Shown here in pieces: positions 43,229 through 50,947 of a stretch of 64,000 nt of DNA (the stretch's first letter is position 1; the number at the start of each line of letters is the position of its first letter). The DNA is from Streptomyces olivaceoviridis. Its GTDB lineage: Bacteria; Actinomycetota; Actinomycetes; Streptomycetales; Streptomycetaceae. A program made the translations under genes and the position numbers. The notes under the pieces are model-generated. The model had not been told where the DNA came from. It worked only from the letters and a program-made list of their open reading frames with translations, and ran no database searches. Location of the stretch: contig NZ_BMUI01000034.1 in assembly GCF_014650115.1 (NCBI RefSeq), forward strand, positions 1 through 64,000. The letters run 5' to 3'.

Positions 43229-43501
43229 ACCCCCGGCTGTCGAAGCGGCTGCGCCGTGAACCTGGATGAGCACACAGACCTCGTGGTGGCGTCGAGGCAT
43301 GCCTGCGCGGTGACTCGGCGCGCTCCTTCGAGAGCTGATCCACGAGTCCCAGCCTCGCTCGTCGCCGGGACGCCGGTGTGGAACAGCGGCAAGCGGTTCG
43401 TAGGGCTGGACAAGGCCCGCAGCCGGGGCCCGCCGGCGCGGGACTCGGTCTCTCCGCCGCGCGCGGCCCGACCGCAGGAGAGAAACGGACCTGGCCGAGC
43501 C

Positions 43502-44968
43502 CTACCGGGAACGGTTCGTTCCGCTCGCCGCGGCTCCCAGGGGCTGCTCACCCCTGGTCTGCGCGTACCGGGCACACGTCAGGGACGCTTGCAGCGTTCG
43601 CACCACTGTCTCGTTGTACCGGGCGAGGAAGTAGAAGGGCCGCGCGGCCGCCACCGCGGCGTCGGCCGACACGAAACCCCGGTCCATGGCGGCTAGTTCG
43701 AGATCGTCTGTCGGAGTATCCCAGTACGAGGCGAGCAGCTCCAGGACCCGGGGGCGGGGGATCGTGTCGATACGCAGATCGGGACGAACGCCGTGGACCT
43801 GGTCGTTGACCTCCTGGGCGTGCCGCACGAGCTGCCGGGCCGTGTCGCAGACGGGTTCTTCGTCCAGGAGTGACAAGGCGTTCTCGTCCCAGGGCAGCCT
43901 CAGGGCGGTGCGGCAGGACCTCACCAGAGCGGTGGCCAGCTGCTCGGCCAATGGCAGGCCGGTCTCGGCGGAGGTCAGCCACTGGTCCAGGAACCGGAGC
44001 CGCTCACGGTCCGCGGGCAGCCGGTAGAGACCGTGGTGCGCGCCGTGCCGGACCGCCCGCACCGCCGCCGTGGCACCGTCTGGGCGGTGTTCCCCGCACT
44101 CCGCGGCACACAGCGAGGCCAGGGTGCCCAGCGTCGTGTCGCGGTGGTACACCGGGTAGTCGGGGGCGAAGAGCTGGCAGGCGCGCAGCAGGCCGAGCGC
44201 GCTGGTCCGGGCCGGGTACCGGTCTCCGGGGGCGGCGCGGGTGGCGAGCTGCCAGGCGTAGAGGAAGGACGTCCGGTGCACTGTCACCGGCGGGGGTTGG
44301 ACAACGGCCTCGTCGGACGGGTCGCTCCGCAGGTGTTCCAGCAGGGTCAGGGCGTCTTCGCGCTTGGGATCCTCGCGGTGGGCGAGGCAGTACCGCTGGA
44401 GTTCCCGGACCGTCGTCGGCTCCAGTCCGGCCTCCGCGCCGGCCTCGGCCAGGGCGCCGTAGGAACGCCAACCGTATGGGCGCCGGGAGAACACGGTGAC
44501 CAGCCGCTCGGCTGTGGCGGCATCGCAGACGCCGCGTTCGGCGGCCGCGGTGAAAGTGGCCCGCATGCACACGAGCGGCTCTGAGAGCGGCCGGTAGCCC
44601 TCGTCCTCGGGAGCGTGCAGCAGGGTCACCTCGTCGTCGGCCTCCAAGCGGCCGTCCCGGAAGTCGGCGTAGATGCGCCCGATGCCCCGCATGCCGAAAC
44701 GGTCCAGCTCGGCGGCTCTGAGTGCGCCCATGCTCGAGGCACCCAGAACCCGCACCCCGCGGCTGATGAGATCCAGGATCTCCTTGTGCCGCACGGACCC
44801 GCGCTGATGGAAGTAGCCGTCGACGATACCGACCACGTCACCAGCCCGTGCGTCGAGGCGCCCGAGATCGCCCGCGGCGACCGGCGGCAACACTTCGATG
44901 CCGGTTCCCGCGACCCGCTCGGGAGCGTCCGGCAGACTCGGGCCGACGAAGCAGTACGTCTTTGTCAT
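43502..44968 (-). CDS. TfuA-like core-domain protein
   Basis: This 488-residue protein has the TfuA core near its N-terminus: VVGIVDGYFHQRGSVRHKEI, LDLISRGVRVLGASSMGALR and AAELDRFGMRGIGRIYADFR (about residues 45-105). A long, mostly helical region of unknown role follows. TfuA proteins partner YcaO enzymes; in thioamide-forming systems TfuA recruits or delivers sulfur for conversion of a peptide backbone amide to a thioamide. The gene follows the YcaO gene by 71 bp on the same strand. The ATG at 44968, with AGGTAG upstream, is preferred over a TTG two codons earlier. The long C-terminus could bind the peptide or act as an additional domain. Confidence 0.85.
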   Translation of the reverse strand: MTKTYCFVGPSLPDAPERVAGTGIEVLPPVAAGDLGRLDARAGDVVGIVDGYFHQRGSVRHKEILDLISRGVRVLGASSMGALRAAELDRFGMRGIGRIYADFRDGRLEADDEVTLLHAPEDEGYRPLSEPLVCMRATFTAAAERGVCDAATAERLVTVFSRRPYGWRSYGALAEAGAEAGLEPTTVRELQRYCLAHREDPKREDALTLLEHLRSDPSDEAVVQPPPVTVHRTSFLYAWQLATRAAPGDRYPARTSALGLLRACQLFAPDYPVYHRDTTLGTLASLCAAECGEHRPDGATAAVRAVRHGAHHGLYRLPADRERLRFLDQWLTSAETGLPLAEQLATALVRSCRTALRLPWDENALSLLDEEPVCDTARQLVRHAQEVNDQVHGVRPDLRIDTIPRPRVLELLASYWDTPTDDLELAAMDRGFVSADAAVAAARPFYFLARYNETVVRTLQASLTCARYAQTRGEQPLGAAASGTNRSR

Positions 44969-45039
44969 GAGCAACTACCTTTTTCCTCATCCGAGGCGGG
45001 ACCGGGCCGGGCCGGCACAGGTGACGACCGGTGCCCGGC

Positions 45040-46227
45040 TCAGTGACCGGTGTCGCTGAGCGTTCCCGGACACACCACATGGACGACAGGGATACCGATG
45101 TCCGGGTAGGTGAGATCGACGTAGAGCGGTGGCCGTCCTGTCACCGACTCGATCCGGCCGGCCAGATGGAGTGTCTCGTCACTCAGACTGCGGAGCGGAA
45201 CCGAGGCGATGGAGGTGAAGTCGATCCCGCCTCGGGCGCCGACCGGTGCGACGGGAGGGGCCGGCGAGCGGTTCACCGAATGGAAGTGGGCCTCCCGGTA
45301 AGGGGTCTGGCCTATGTCGTCGCGTGCTCCCGCGATCGCCGTCGCCCGGGACTGGGCCGCCTCGGTGAGCGCCCGACTCAGCGCCACACCCACGTCCAGA
45401 TGTGTTCCAGCGCCCCCGAAAGGTGTCGGGAAGGCGGGACTGGTGATCGTGACGTCGAAGGTGGGCACGCGGAAAGGGCTGGCCAGGGCACGTACGGTGA
45501 CGTGCACCCCCGCCGCCTCGAAGAGTTCCAGGAGACGGCGTGCGGGGGCGTCGTCGACGGTTGAGAGATCGACCGGCTCCGCGGTGCCGTAGCGTCTGGC
45601 ACGGGCGGAGGCGTCCCGCTCGATCACCTCGTACATGCCGTGCAGCAGCGCTTCGTCCAGTACGTTCCCGCTCGCCAGCCCGTTGCTGGTGGCCCGGAAC
45701 GCGGCCGGGGTCCAGCGGCCGGTGACGCAGGCGTCCAGACGCAGTAGAGAAGCGGGTACGTACGAGGCGCCCTGTCCGTCGATCCGCGTGGCCGGGTACC
45801 AGTCGAAGCGGCAGTCGGGGCCGATGAAGTGGCGAGTGGCCAGGGGCAGCGCGTCGAGGGGGTATCCGAGGGCCGGCTCCATGCGTTCGACGGTGACGGT
45901 CGTCGTCGGCACGCGCGGATGCTCCGCATGCCACAGCTCGATGGCCTCCATGGCGGCCGAGACCCGGGCCAGCATGGCGCTGATGCCCTTCCCCTGGGAG
46001 ACCGACAGGGTGTGAGCGTTGGGTCGTATCGCCTGGAAGACCGGTATGCCGATCTCGTCGAGCCAGGTGACGTCCGCGACGCGGGTGACGCCGCACCGTG
46101 ACAGGACCGGCCGGATCCATTCCCAGGTCTCCTCGGCCGGCCGCGCTCGGTGGGTACCGGTCACAATCGCTTTGTCGCCGGTGGGCTGAGCGGGAGAGCC
46201 GGCCCGAGGCAGGAGCTGTCCCCGCAT
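45040..46227 (-). CDS. YcaO-family peptide cyclodehydratase/thioamide synthase
   Basis: This 395-residue YcaO protein has the three ATP/Mg-binding stretches: SQGKGISAMLARVSAAMEAI (about 77-96, SxGKG and SAxMExIE), GLASGNVLDEALLHGMYEVI then ERDA (183-205), and QSRATAIAGARDD (292-304). The C-terminus (DIGIPVVHVVCPGTLSDTGH) lacks the PxPxP end of many azoline-forming YcaOs, which fits the TfuA-dependent thioamide type. YcaO enzymes activate a backbone amide by O-phosphorylation with ATP before attack by Cys/Ser/Thr or sulfide. It follows a short peptide gene and precedes the TfuA-like gene on the same strand. AGAGGAA lies 8 bp before the ATG. Confidence 0.9.
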   Translation of the reverse strand: MRGQLLPRAGSPAQPTGDKAIVTGTHRARPAEETWEWIRPVLSRCGVTRVADVTWLDEIGIPVFQAIRPNAHTLSVSQGKGISAMLARVSAAMEAIELWHAEHPRVPTTTVTVERMEPALGYPLDALPLATRHFIGPDCRFDWYPATRIDGQGASYVPASLLRLDACVTGRWTPAAFRATSNGLASGNVLDEALLHGMYEVIERDASARARRYGTAEPVDLSTVDDAPARRLLELFEAAGVHVTVRALASPFRVPTFDVTITSPAFPTPFGGAGTHLDVGVALSRALTEAAQSRATAIAGARDDIGQTPYREAHFHSVNRSPAPPVAPVGARGGIDFTSIASVPLRSLSDETLHLAGRIESVTGRPPLYVDLTYPDIGIPVVHVVCPGTLSDTGH

Positions 46228-46326
46228 GTCAGCATTCCTCTTCTGTGAAGTCGGATTCCGTCAGGTCGCGGATTCCGTGGGGTGGGAGTCCGTGCAACCG
46301 GGGGGGCGGCGCAGCAAGGGAGCCGA

Positions 46327-46361
46327 CCCTGTCCGAGCACGTGCACCGGGCCCGGACAGGG
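46327..46361 (-). terminator. Stem-loop between the precursor-like peptide gene and the YcaO gene
   Basis: CCCTGTCCG and CGGACAGGG form a perfect 9-bp stem around a 17-nt loop that itself contains the palindrome GCACGTGC. It starts 11 bp after the peptide stop codon. RiPP operons often carry a partial terminator here, giving much more precursor than enzyme transcript. Confidence 0.6.
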
Positions 46362-46372
46362 GAGGGTGACGG

Positions 46373-46516
46373 TCAGAACCCGCAGGCCTCTTCAGCCGGC
46401 TCACGGTCGTCGTCGGTCACCGTGACGGCGAGGTAGGCGTGCACCTCACGGGTCTCGGCGTCCTGGACGAGTTGGTCCAGCTCCGTGGCCGTGGGTATGG
46501 TCAGGGTCTCACTCAT
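46373..46516 (-). CDS. Putative RiPP precursor peptide (47 residues)
   Basis: The peptide starts MSETLTIPTATELDQLVQDA, with an amphipathic leader-like helix, and ends in the acidic tail TDDDREPAEEACGF. It contains a single Cys, third from the C-terminus. An excellent AGGAGG lies 10 bp before the ATG. It is the first gene of a minus-strand unit followed by a hairpin, YcaO and TfuA-like genes, exactly where a precursor is expected. The Cys near the C-terminus could become a thiazoline, or a neighbouring amide a thioamide. Trifolitoxin, the system for which TfuA is named, also has Cys third from its C-terminus as I recall it. Precursor status is inferred from size, context and signals; I recognise no homologue. 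Confidence 0.72.
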   Translation of the reverse strand: MSETLTIPTATELDQLVQDAETREVHAYLAVTVTDDDREPAEEACGF

Positions 46517-46755
46517 GGCTGTGTTCCTCCTGGCTTCATACGTGTGCGCGCTGGACGTCTCATCGCGTCCTTCACACATAGGTAGGACTCCGAGAGTCTT
46601 TCACTGTCCCGTGCCAACGAAACATGTATTGCTAAGTTTCTCGGCGGCGTGTGTCAGAGTCACCTTCGGGCTGCACATGTTCCGAGGGATCCACTACAGT
46701 CCCGGACGGAGGCAGCCCGCTGTCGGCTTCGAGGACTCACCAGGAGGCTTTCCCC
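46517..46755. promoter_or_regulatory. Bidirectional promoter region, peptide gene/methyltransferase
   Basis: This 239-bp gap between divergent starts is clearly less GC-rich than its surroundings (ACATGTATTGCTAAG). It contains the dyad GACTC-CGA-GAGTC at 46586-46598, a possible regulator site on the peptide-gene side. No regulator gene is encoded in the unit. Confidence 0.45.
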
Positions 46756-47529
46756 ATGAGTACGCTGTCCCCGCACGAGCTGGCTCTCCAGGCCGAATTC
46801 GACGACTTCTTCGCGGCGACAGCCGCTTCGGATCTCGTCTCCCGGCTGCACGCCGAGGCGCTGGGCGACGCCTGCCCCGTCGAAGTGGCGGCCTTCAGTT
46901 CCTGTGACTGGAACCTGCTGGGGACGGCTGTCCGCAGGCTGCGCATGCGGCCTGGCCAGCTCCTCGCCGACATAGGCTGCGGGACCGGCGGCGTGGGGCT
47001 GTGGCTGGCCCGCGCTCTTGCCGTGGACCTGATCGGAATCGACCTCTCCACGACCGCCGTCGAACTGGCGACGGCCCGCCGGTCCGATTTCGTGCCACCC
47101 GAACGTGCCCGATTCCTGGTGGGTACGGTGCGCGAAACCGGTCTGCCCGATCAGTGCGCGCAGGGCGCGGTCTGCGTCGACGTGGCCGTCGGCGCGACCG
47201 GCTGGGCAGCCGCTCTGGAGGAGCTGCACCGGATTCTCGTGCCGGGCTCCCGCGCGGTTCTCACGCTTACCGTGCGCCGGGACTCCCCCGCGGCGTGGGA
47301 ACGGCGGGCCGAAAGCGCGGGTTTCGAGATCGAGGGCTTGGACGAGAGGCCCGAGGAACCACAGATGTGGCGCAGCCTCTACCAGCTGTGGCTCAGCCGC
47401 GAACAGGACCTGCGTCGTGCGCTCGGTGACGCCCGGGCGGAGACTCTGCTGAACGAGGCGAAAGAGGTCCTGCCCCGGCTCCAGAGCCATCGTTCCTTCC
47501 TGGTGACCCTGCGGCGCGCCCCGAGGTGA
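46756..47529 (+). CDS. SAM-dependent methyltransferase divergent from the RiPP-like unit
   Basis: This 257-residue class I methyltransferase has motif I LLADIGCGTGGVGLWLARAL, motif post-I LIGIDLSTTAVELA and motif II/III region GAVCVDVAVGATGWAAALEE, HRILVPGSRAVLTLTV. The N-terminal helical part (ELALQAEFDDFFAATAASDL) and the C-terminal extension (QMWRSLYQLWLSREQDLRRA) fit small-molecule or peptide methyltransferases. CAGGAGG lies 8 bp before the ATG. Divergence from the precursor-like gene suggests a tailoring role, such as methylation of the peptide, but it could belong to the neighbouring NRPS instead. Confidence 0.82.
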   Translation: MSTLSPHELALQAEFDDFFAATAASDLVSRLHAEALGDACPVEVAAFSSCDWNLLGTAVRRLRMRPGQLLADIGCGTGGVGLWLARALAVDLIGIDLSTTAVELATARRSDFVPPERARFLVGTVRETGLPDQCAQGAVCVDVAVGATGWAAALEELHRILVPGSRAVLTLTVRRDSPAAWERRAESAGFEIEGLDERPEEPQMWRSLYQLWLSREQDLRRALGDARAETLLNEAKEVLPRLQSHRSFLVTLRRAPR

Positions 47530-48688
47530 GGTCCGGCCCGGCACCTGCCACGCCTCCGGCCTCGCCACCTCCACCACGACCACCCACCACGGCACCGCCG
47601 AGGTGACCTGCTCCGCCACGGGCGGCGGGACGACGTCGCAGAGCAGGATCTCCGGGCCGAGAAGCGACCTCAGGACACTCCAGAGCGGGCCGCGGGCAGC
47701 GGGGCGCTCGGCGGCGACGGTCTGAGGTCAGCGTCGTGAAGGCGAGAGCGGACAGAACGACGCGACGCTCTCGATCCGCGGGAGCGCAGGCCCGGCCACC
47801 CGCGAGCAGAGCCATCGGGCTCCCTCTGGCTCTGATCATGTGTGCGCATCCTTTCTGCGTCACGTCGGTTGGGCCCGGGCGTGTTAGATCGGCACATGCC
47901 ACTACGGTGGATCACCCGCAAAGGCCGGGCATTCGCCAAGCAGTGGTCAACTTCTGGCGATGACGCCGCGACGACGGTCTCCTCCCACCGGCGTTCGGCC
48001 CCGCGGTTTGATCTCACCGCGCGGGGCGGGTCGGACCGCGGGGCGGGTCAGTGGCTCGTGCGGTACGTGTCGACGATGGTCTGAGGGAAGATGCTGCCCT
48101 GGCGGTCCTTGCCGGCCGCCCTACGCAGGCGGTGAGTCTTGCACACTGTTTCCTCGCTGCGCCGACAGGCAACGCCTCAAGAGCCATATTTTCCGGTGGC
48201 GCACTGCTCGCATCTCACATGCGTCAGGTCTATGGCGTAGGTGTCGTCCGGCTCGCGATGGCCCGCCGGGCGGGTACCGTTCCGTCACATGGCAGGCACG
48301 GCTTGCAGGGCACGGAGCTTCGTCAGGCCCGTCGACGACCCCGAGCCGAGTCTGTCCGGGTTCATGACTCAGGCTCCCGGACACTGACACCTCACTCAGC
48401 CATCGACACCTCTTTCTGCCCGAGCCAGGGATTCCCCCAACCCGGCCCACTGGACACACACGGGTGGGTTGTGACCGTTCATCGCCGCAGGTGGCAGGTG
48501 CCGCACACCGTCCGCAGACAACAGCTCAGGTGTGAGTCGGCGGCCTGAGTACGGCGCCGCGCGCCCATGCGGGTGCCGCGTTGACCGGTAACACGTTGCC
48601 CGGCTCTGTCACCGTCCATGGCGCCGGCCAGCTCTTGGGCCGCAGATCGGTCCACGTACGCTCGACGTAGTCCAGACACTCCTGACGC
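47530..48688. other. Gene-free, degenerate stretch
   Basis: About 1.1 kb without a convincing gene. Open frames exist on both strands but have poor codon bias and no recognisable motifs. Base composition falls around 48130-48250, which suggests horizontally acquired or decayed DNA. I see no tRNA, CRISPR or phage attachment repeat in it. Confidence 0.5.
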
Positions 48689-49225
48689 GTGGCCTCGCAT
48701 CTGCTGCCCCAGGTCCGACGCACCTATGCACCCCGCGGCCGCACTCCCCTCCTGCGGCATCGGCTGAACTGGAAGCGTGCCTCAATGGCCGCGGCTCTCG
48801 GCTACCACGCCTCAGACCCCGACCGCGGGCCTCGCCTGTGCTTCCACCTCAAACCGGGCAGTTATGACACCGCCGCTCTGATCGAGGTCCTCAAACAGCT
48901 GAAAGTGTTCTACCGCGGAGAGCGGGTGGTGCTGGTCTGGGACGGACTGTCCGCCCACTGGAGCCGGACCATGCGGGCCTGGGTCGCCGAACAGGACTGG
49001 CTGGCCCTTGAACGATTACCGGCTTACCCGCCTGAGCTCAACCCGGTGGAGCTGCTGTGGTCGTCGCTCAAGAAACGTGAGCTCGCCAACCTCGCCGGCA
49101 ACCACCTCGCAGACGTCGCCGACGCCACCGAACAAGGCATTCGCCGCATCAACCAGAACGATCAACTCCCCTGGTCCTTCCTCACCCACACCGGACTCAC
49201 CATCCACCCAACCCCACAGAACTAA
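48689..49225 (+). pseudogene. IS630-family transposase, N-terminally truncated
   Basis: The 178 codons match the DDE_3 catalytic half of an IS630/Tc1-like transposase: LLPQVRRTYAPRGRTPLLRH, LVWDGLSAHWSRTMRAWV (second Asp) and LPAYPPELNPVELLWSSLKK (PELNPxExxW with the catalytic Glu). The helix-turn-helix half and the first catalytic Asp (normally DESGFS just before LLPQV) are gone. It ends at a TAA just before an IS5-type terminal repeat. Confidence 0.8.
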
Positions 49226-49240
49226 CGAAAAGATCAGTAG

Positions 49241-49258
49241 GGCGTGTTGTGAAAGTGC
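49241..49258 (+). repeat. Solitary IS5-type left inverted repeat
   Basis: GGCGTGTTGTGAAAGTGCT matches the left end of the intact element at 17424 (GGTCTGTTGTGAAAGTGCT) in 17 of 19 positions, and TAG precedes it as at the intact copy. The degraded IS5-type body begins only 580 bp further on, after the ASCH gene, and lacks its own left end. Confidence 0.55.
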
Positions 49259-49329
49259 TTGCTGTGGGTTCGGGGGCGAGCGGAGCGGTGGCCCTTGATC
49301 AACGCGGCCGGGCTCCATAACCTCGCCCG

Positions 49330-49761
49330 ATGGGACATGACGACCTTCCGACTCTTGAACTCGCCTTCCCGGGTCCGGAACGTGACCGTGGTGTGGCGGC
49401 GATCCTGAGCGGTCAGAAGACCGCGCTCACGGGTCTCCTGGAGATCTACGAACACACCGGCGAGACAGTACCGGTGACCGGACAGCGATTCTGGGTGCTT
49501 GATTCAGAAGGTCGTCCGGCCGTCACGATCGAGCTCGTCGACGTGCGCGTCGTTCCCATGAAGGAGATCGACGACGACTTCGCGCGAGCAGAGGGGCGCG
49601 GCTACTCCGACGTGGCGGAGTGGCGGGCAGCGCACGAAGAGTTCTTCCGGAGTGATGGCGTGAGCGAGTACCTGGGACGCACCCCGTTCATTGATGACGA
49701 CACTCTTGTCGTTGCAGAACGCTTCCGAGTGGTCGAGCCCGACGACTCGGGTGGTCCGTGA
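49330..49761 (+). CDS. ASCH-domain protein
   Basis: This 143-residue protein has the ASCH/PUA-like beta-barrel pattern: an N-terminal loop with AILSGQKTALTGLLEIYEHT (the G-x-K-x-x-T region), VPVTGQRFWVLDSEGRPAVT and IELVDVRVVPMKEIDDDFAR, then a C-terminal EWRAAHEEFFRSDG helix. ASCH proteins bind RNA or modified bases; some are deaminases or amidohydrolases. Length is normal, and the ATG opens at the expected place. It sits alone between an IS5-type end and a degraded IS5-type body, so it may have been carried or trapped by transposition. Confidence 0.82.
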   Translation: MGHDDLPTLELAFPGPERDRGVAAILSGQKTALTGLLEIYEHTGETVPVTGQRFWVLDSEGRPAVTIELVDVRVVPMKEIDDDFARAEGRGYSDVAEWRAAHEEFFRSDGVSEYLGRTPFIDDDTLVVAERFRVVEPDDSGGP

Positions 49762-49833
49762 CCCGCGTCCGACTCGATGGGAGTCCGGGAGGATCAACCG
49801 GACAGGCCCTGTGGGTGCTGGGACGGCTGCTGG

Positions 49834-50708
49834 TCATAGCCACTCGTTGATGGCTGCGACCAGTACGGTTGCCTCGTAACGGACGGCGAGCTTGTCATAT
49901 CGCGTGGCGACGGCTCGGTGGCGCTTCAGCCGATTGATCCCGCATTCCACCGCATGGCGCTCCTTGTAGTCGGCCGTGTCGAACTTGGGCGGTCGGCCGT
50001 CTCGGGAGCCGAGCTTCTTGCGGTTGCGGACTTGGTCGGCCTTCTCCGGCATGGTGCGCGCGACACCTCGTCTGCGCGGGTAGGCACGGTTCGCGCGAGA
50101 GCCGTAGGCCTTATCGGCACGGACCTTGTCCGGCTTGGTGCGGGGCCGGCCCGGGCCAATGCGGGCCACCCGGATGCCCTCCAGCACGGGTTGGAACTGC
50201 GGGCTGTCGTGCCTCTGTCCGGCGGTCACGAGCAGCGACAGAGGCTTCTGTCCCTGCTCGACCGCAAGGTGCAGCTTGGTGGTCAGTCCGCCGCGCGAGC
50301 GTCCGAGGCCGTGGTCGTCAGGCTCGGCGTCGACGCCACCAGGAGGCTCCTTCTGCAGATCCCCCTTTTGCGAGCCCCGGCGGCGTGCTGGTGCGCGCGG
50401 GCGATCGTGGAGTCCACGCTGACATCCCACGTGATCAGGCCCTTCGCATCGGCCTCGGCCTGCAGTTGCGCGAAGATCCGCTTCCACGTGCCGTCGCGTT
50501 GCCACCGCCGGAAGAGGTCGTAGGCCCGATCCCACGGCCCGTACCGCTCGGGGAGATCCCGCCACGGCACACCAGTCCTGGTCCGCCACCGTATGCCGTC
50601 GATCAGCTGCCGACGGGTCCATGTCGGCGGCCGTCCTGGCTTCTTGCCCGTCGGCAACAGCGGTTCAGGCCGGGCCCACTGGCCATGCGTCAGATCACCA
50701 CGCCCCAC
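49834..50708 (-). pseudogene. IS5-family transposase, frameshifted
   Basis: The N-terminal frame (50708 to about 50370) contains [20 protein letters not shown] and [17 protein letters not shown]. The C-terminal frame (about 50375 to 49834) contains [33 protein letters not shown] and [12 protein letters not shown]. The join is at an AAAAGGGGG run, where a one-base shift reconnects the two. Programmed frameshifting at such runs is known in some IS5 groups. The intact relative at 17445 is read in one frame, so an indel is more likely. Confidence 0.8.
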
Positions 50709-50755
50709 GGCAAGTGATCATTTCACGACCATGATCCACTTTCGCAACAGATCCT
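49834..50755 (-). mobile_element. Degraded IS5-type element related to the one at 17424
   Basis: The right end (ATCCACTTTCGCAACAGATCCTAG at about 50733-50756) matches the intact copy, including the flanking CTAG. The left inverted repeat is missing. Its transposase gene (49834-50708) is split into two frames. It is therefore not expected to move by itself, but the transposase from the intact copy might act on its right end. Confidence 0.75.
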
Positions 50756-50947
50756 AGTTCCAGTCTTTATCCGACATGGGGAAGTCGACCGCCCATTCCG
50801 GCCTGCCCACCCAGCACAAGCAGCGAATCCCGCGCTACGGCGGGCCCGGCTCCTGTCCGGCCGGGCCCGTCTCTCTTGTGCGGCCTGCCCTTCGTCCTCG
50901 GTGCCCGTCTCTCACCTCTCCTCCCTGTGGCCAGGACAGGCGCCCTG

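Larger units (their letters stand above)
40057..43269 (+). pseudogene. NRPS module A-T-C, interrupted by frameshifts
   Basis: The first frame carries an A-domain start: FFTSGTTGRPKGVLSPHRAT, then PQAAPVPWDGYSLELWAALL and FLIVDE. At about 40757 it shifts, apparently with a deletion of the A4-A5 linker, and resumes as VNTVWLTSSLFSMLVDEDPT, NGYGPVENTVFA, YRTGDLAHRD and PNGKLDETAL. A carrier domain (FTALGGSSLDAGRV, Ser present) and a condensation domain with intact HHIAFDG follow. A second indel near 42398 moves the C-domain tail (AAWLGPADAQRDEVAARLRG to RRLATTLAGL) to a third frame. GAGAGG precedes the ATG. Each domain retains its motifs, so decay is recent, or errors are present. As written it cannot make a working module. 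Confidence 0.75.

Noticed and set aside
43256-43696. Plus-strand frame between the NRPS relic and the TfuA-like gene
   Set aside because: Antisense to the TfuA-like gene in its second half and without coding character in its first.
47393-48548. Several 110-170-codon frames on both strands in the gene-free stretch
   Set aside because: No motifs, poor codon bias and no ribosome-binding sites; treated as non-coding or decayed DNA.
50370-50380. Programmed -1 frameshift in the degraded IS5-type transposase
   Set aside because: The G-run would permit slippage, but the intact relative needs no frameshift and the element has also lost its left end, so an indel is the simpler explanation.
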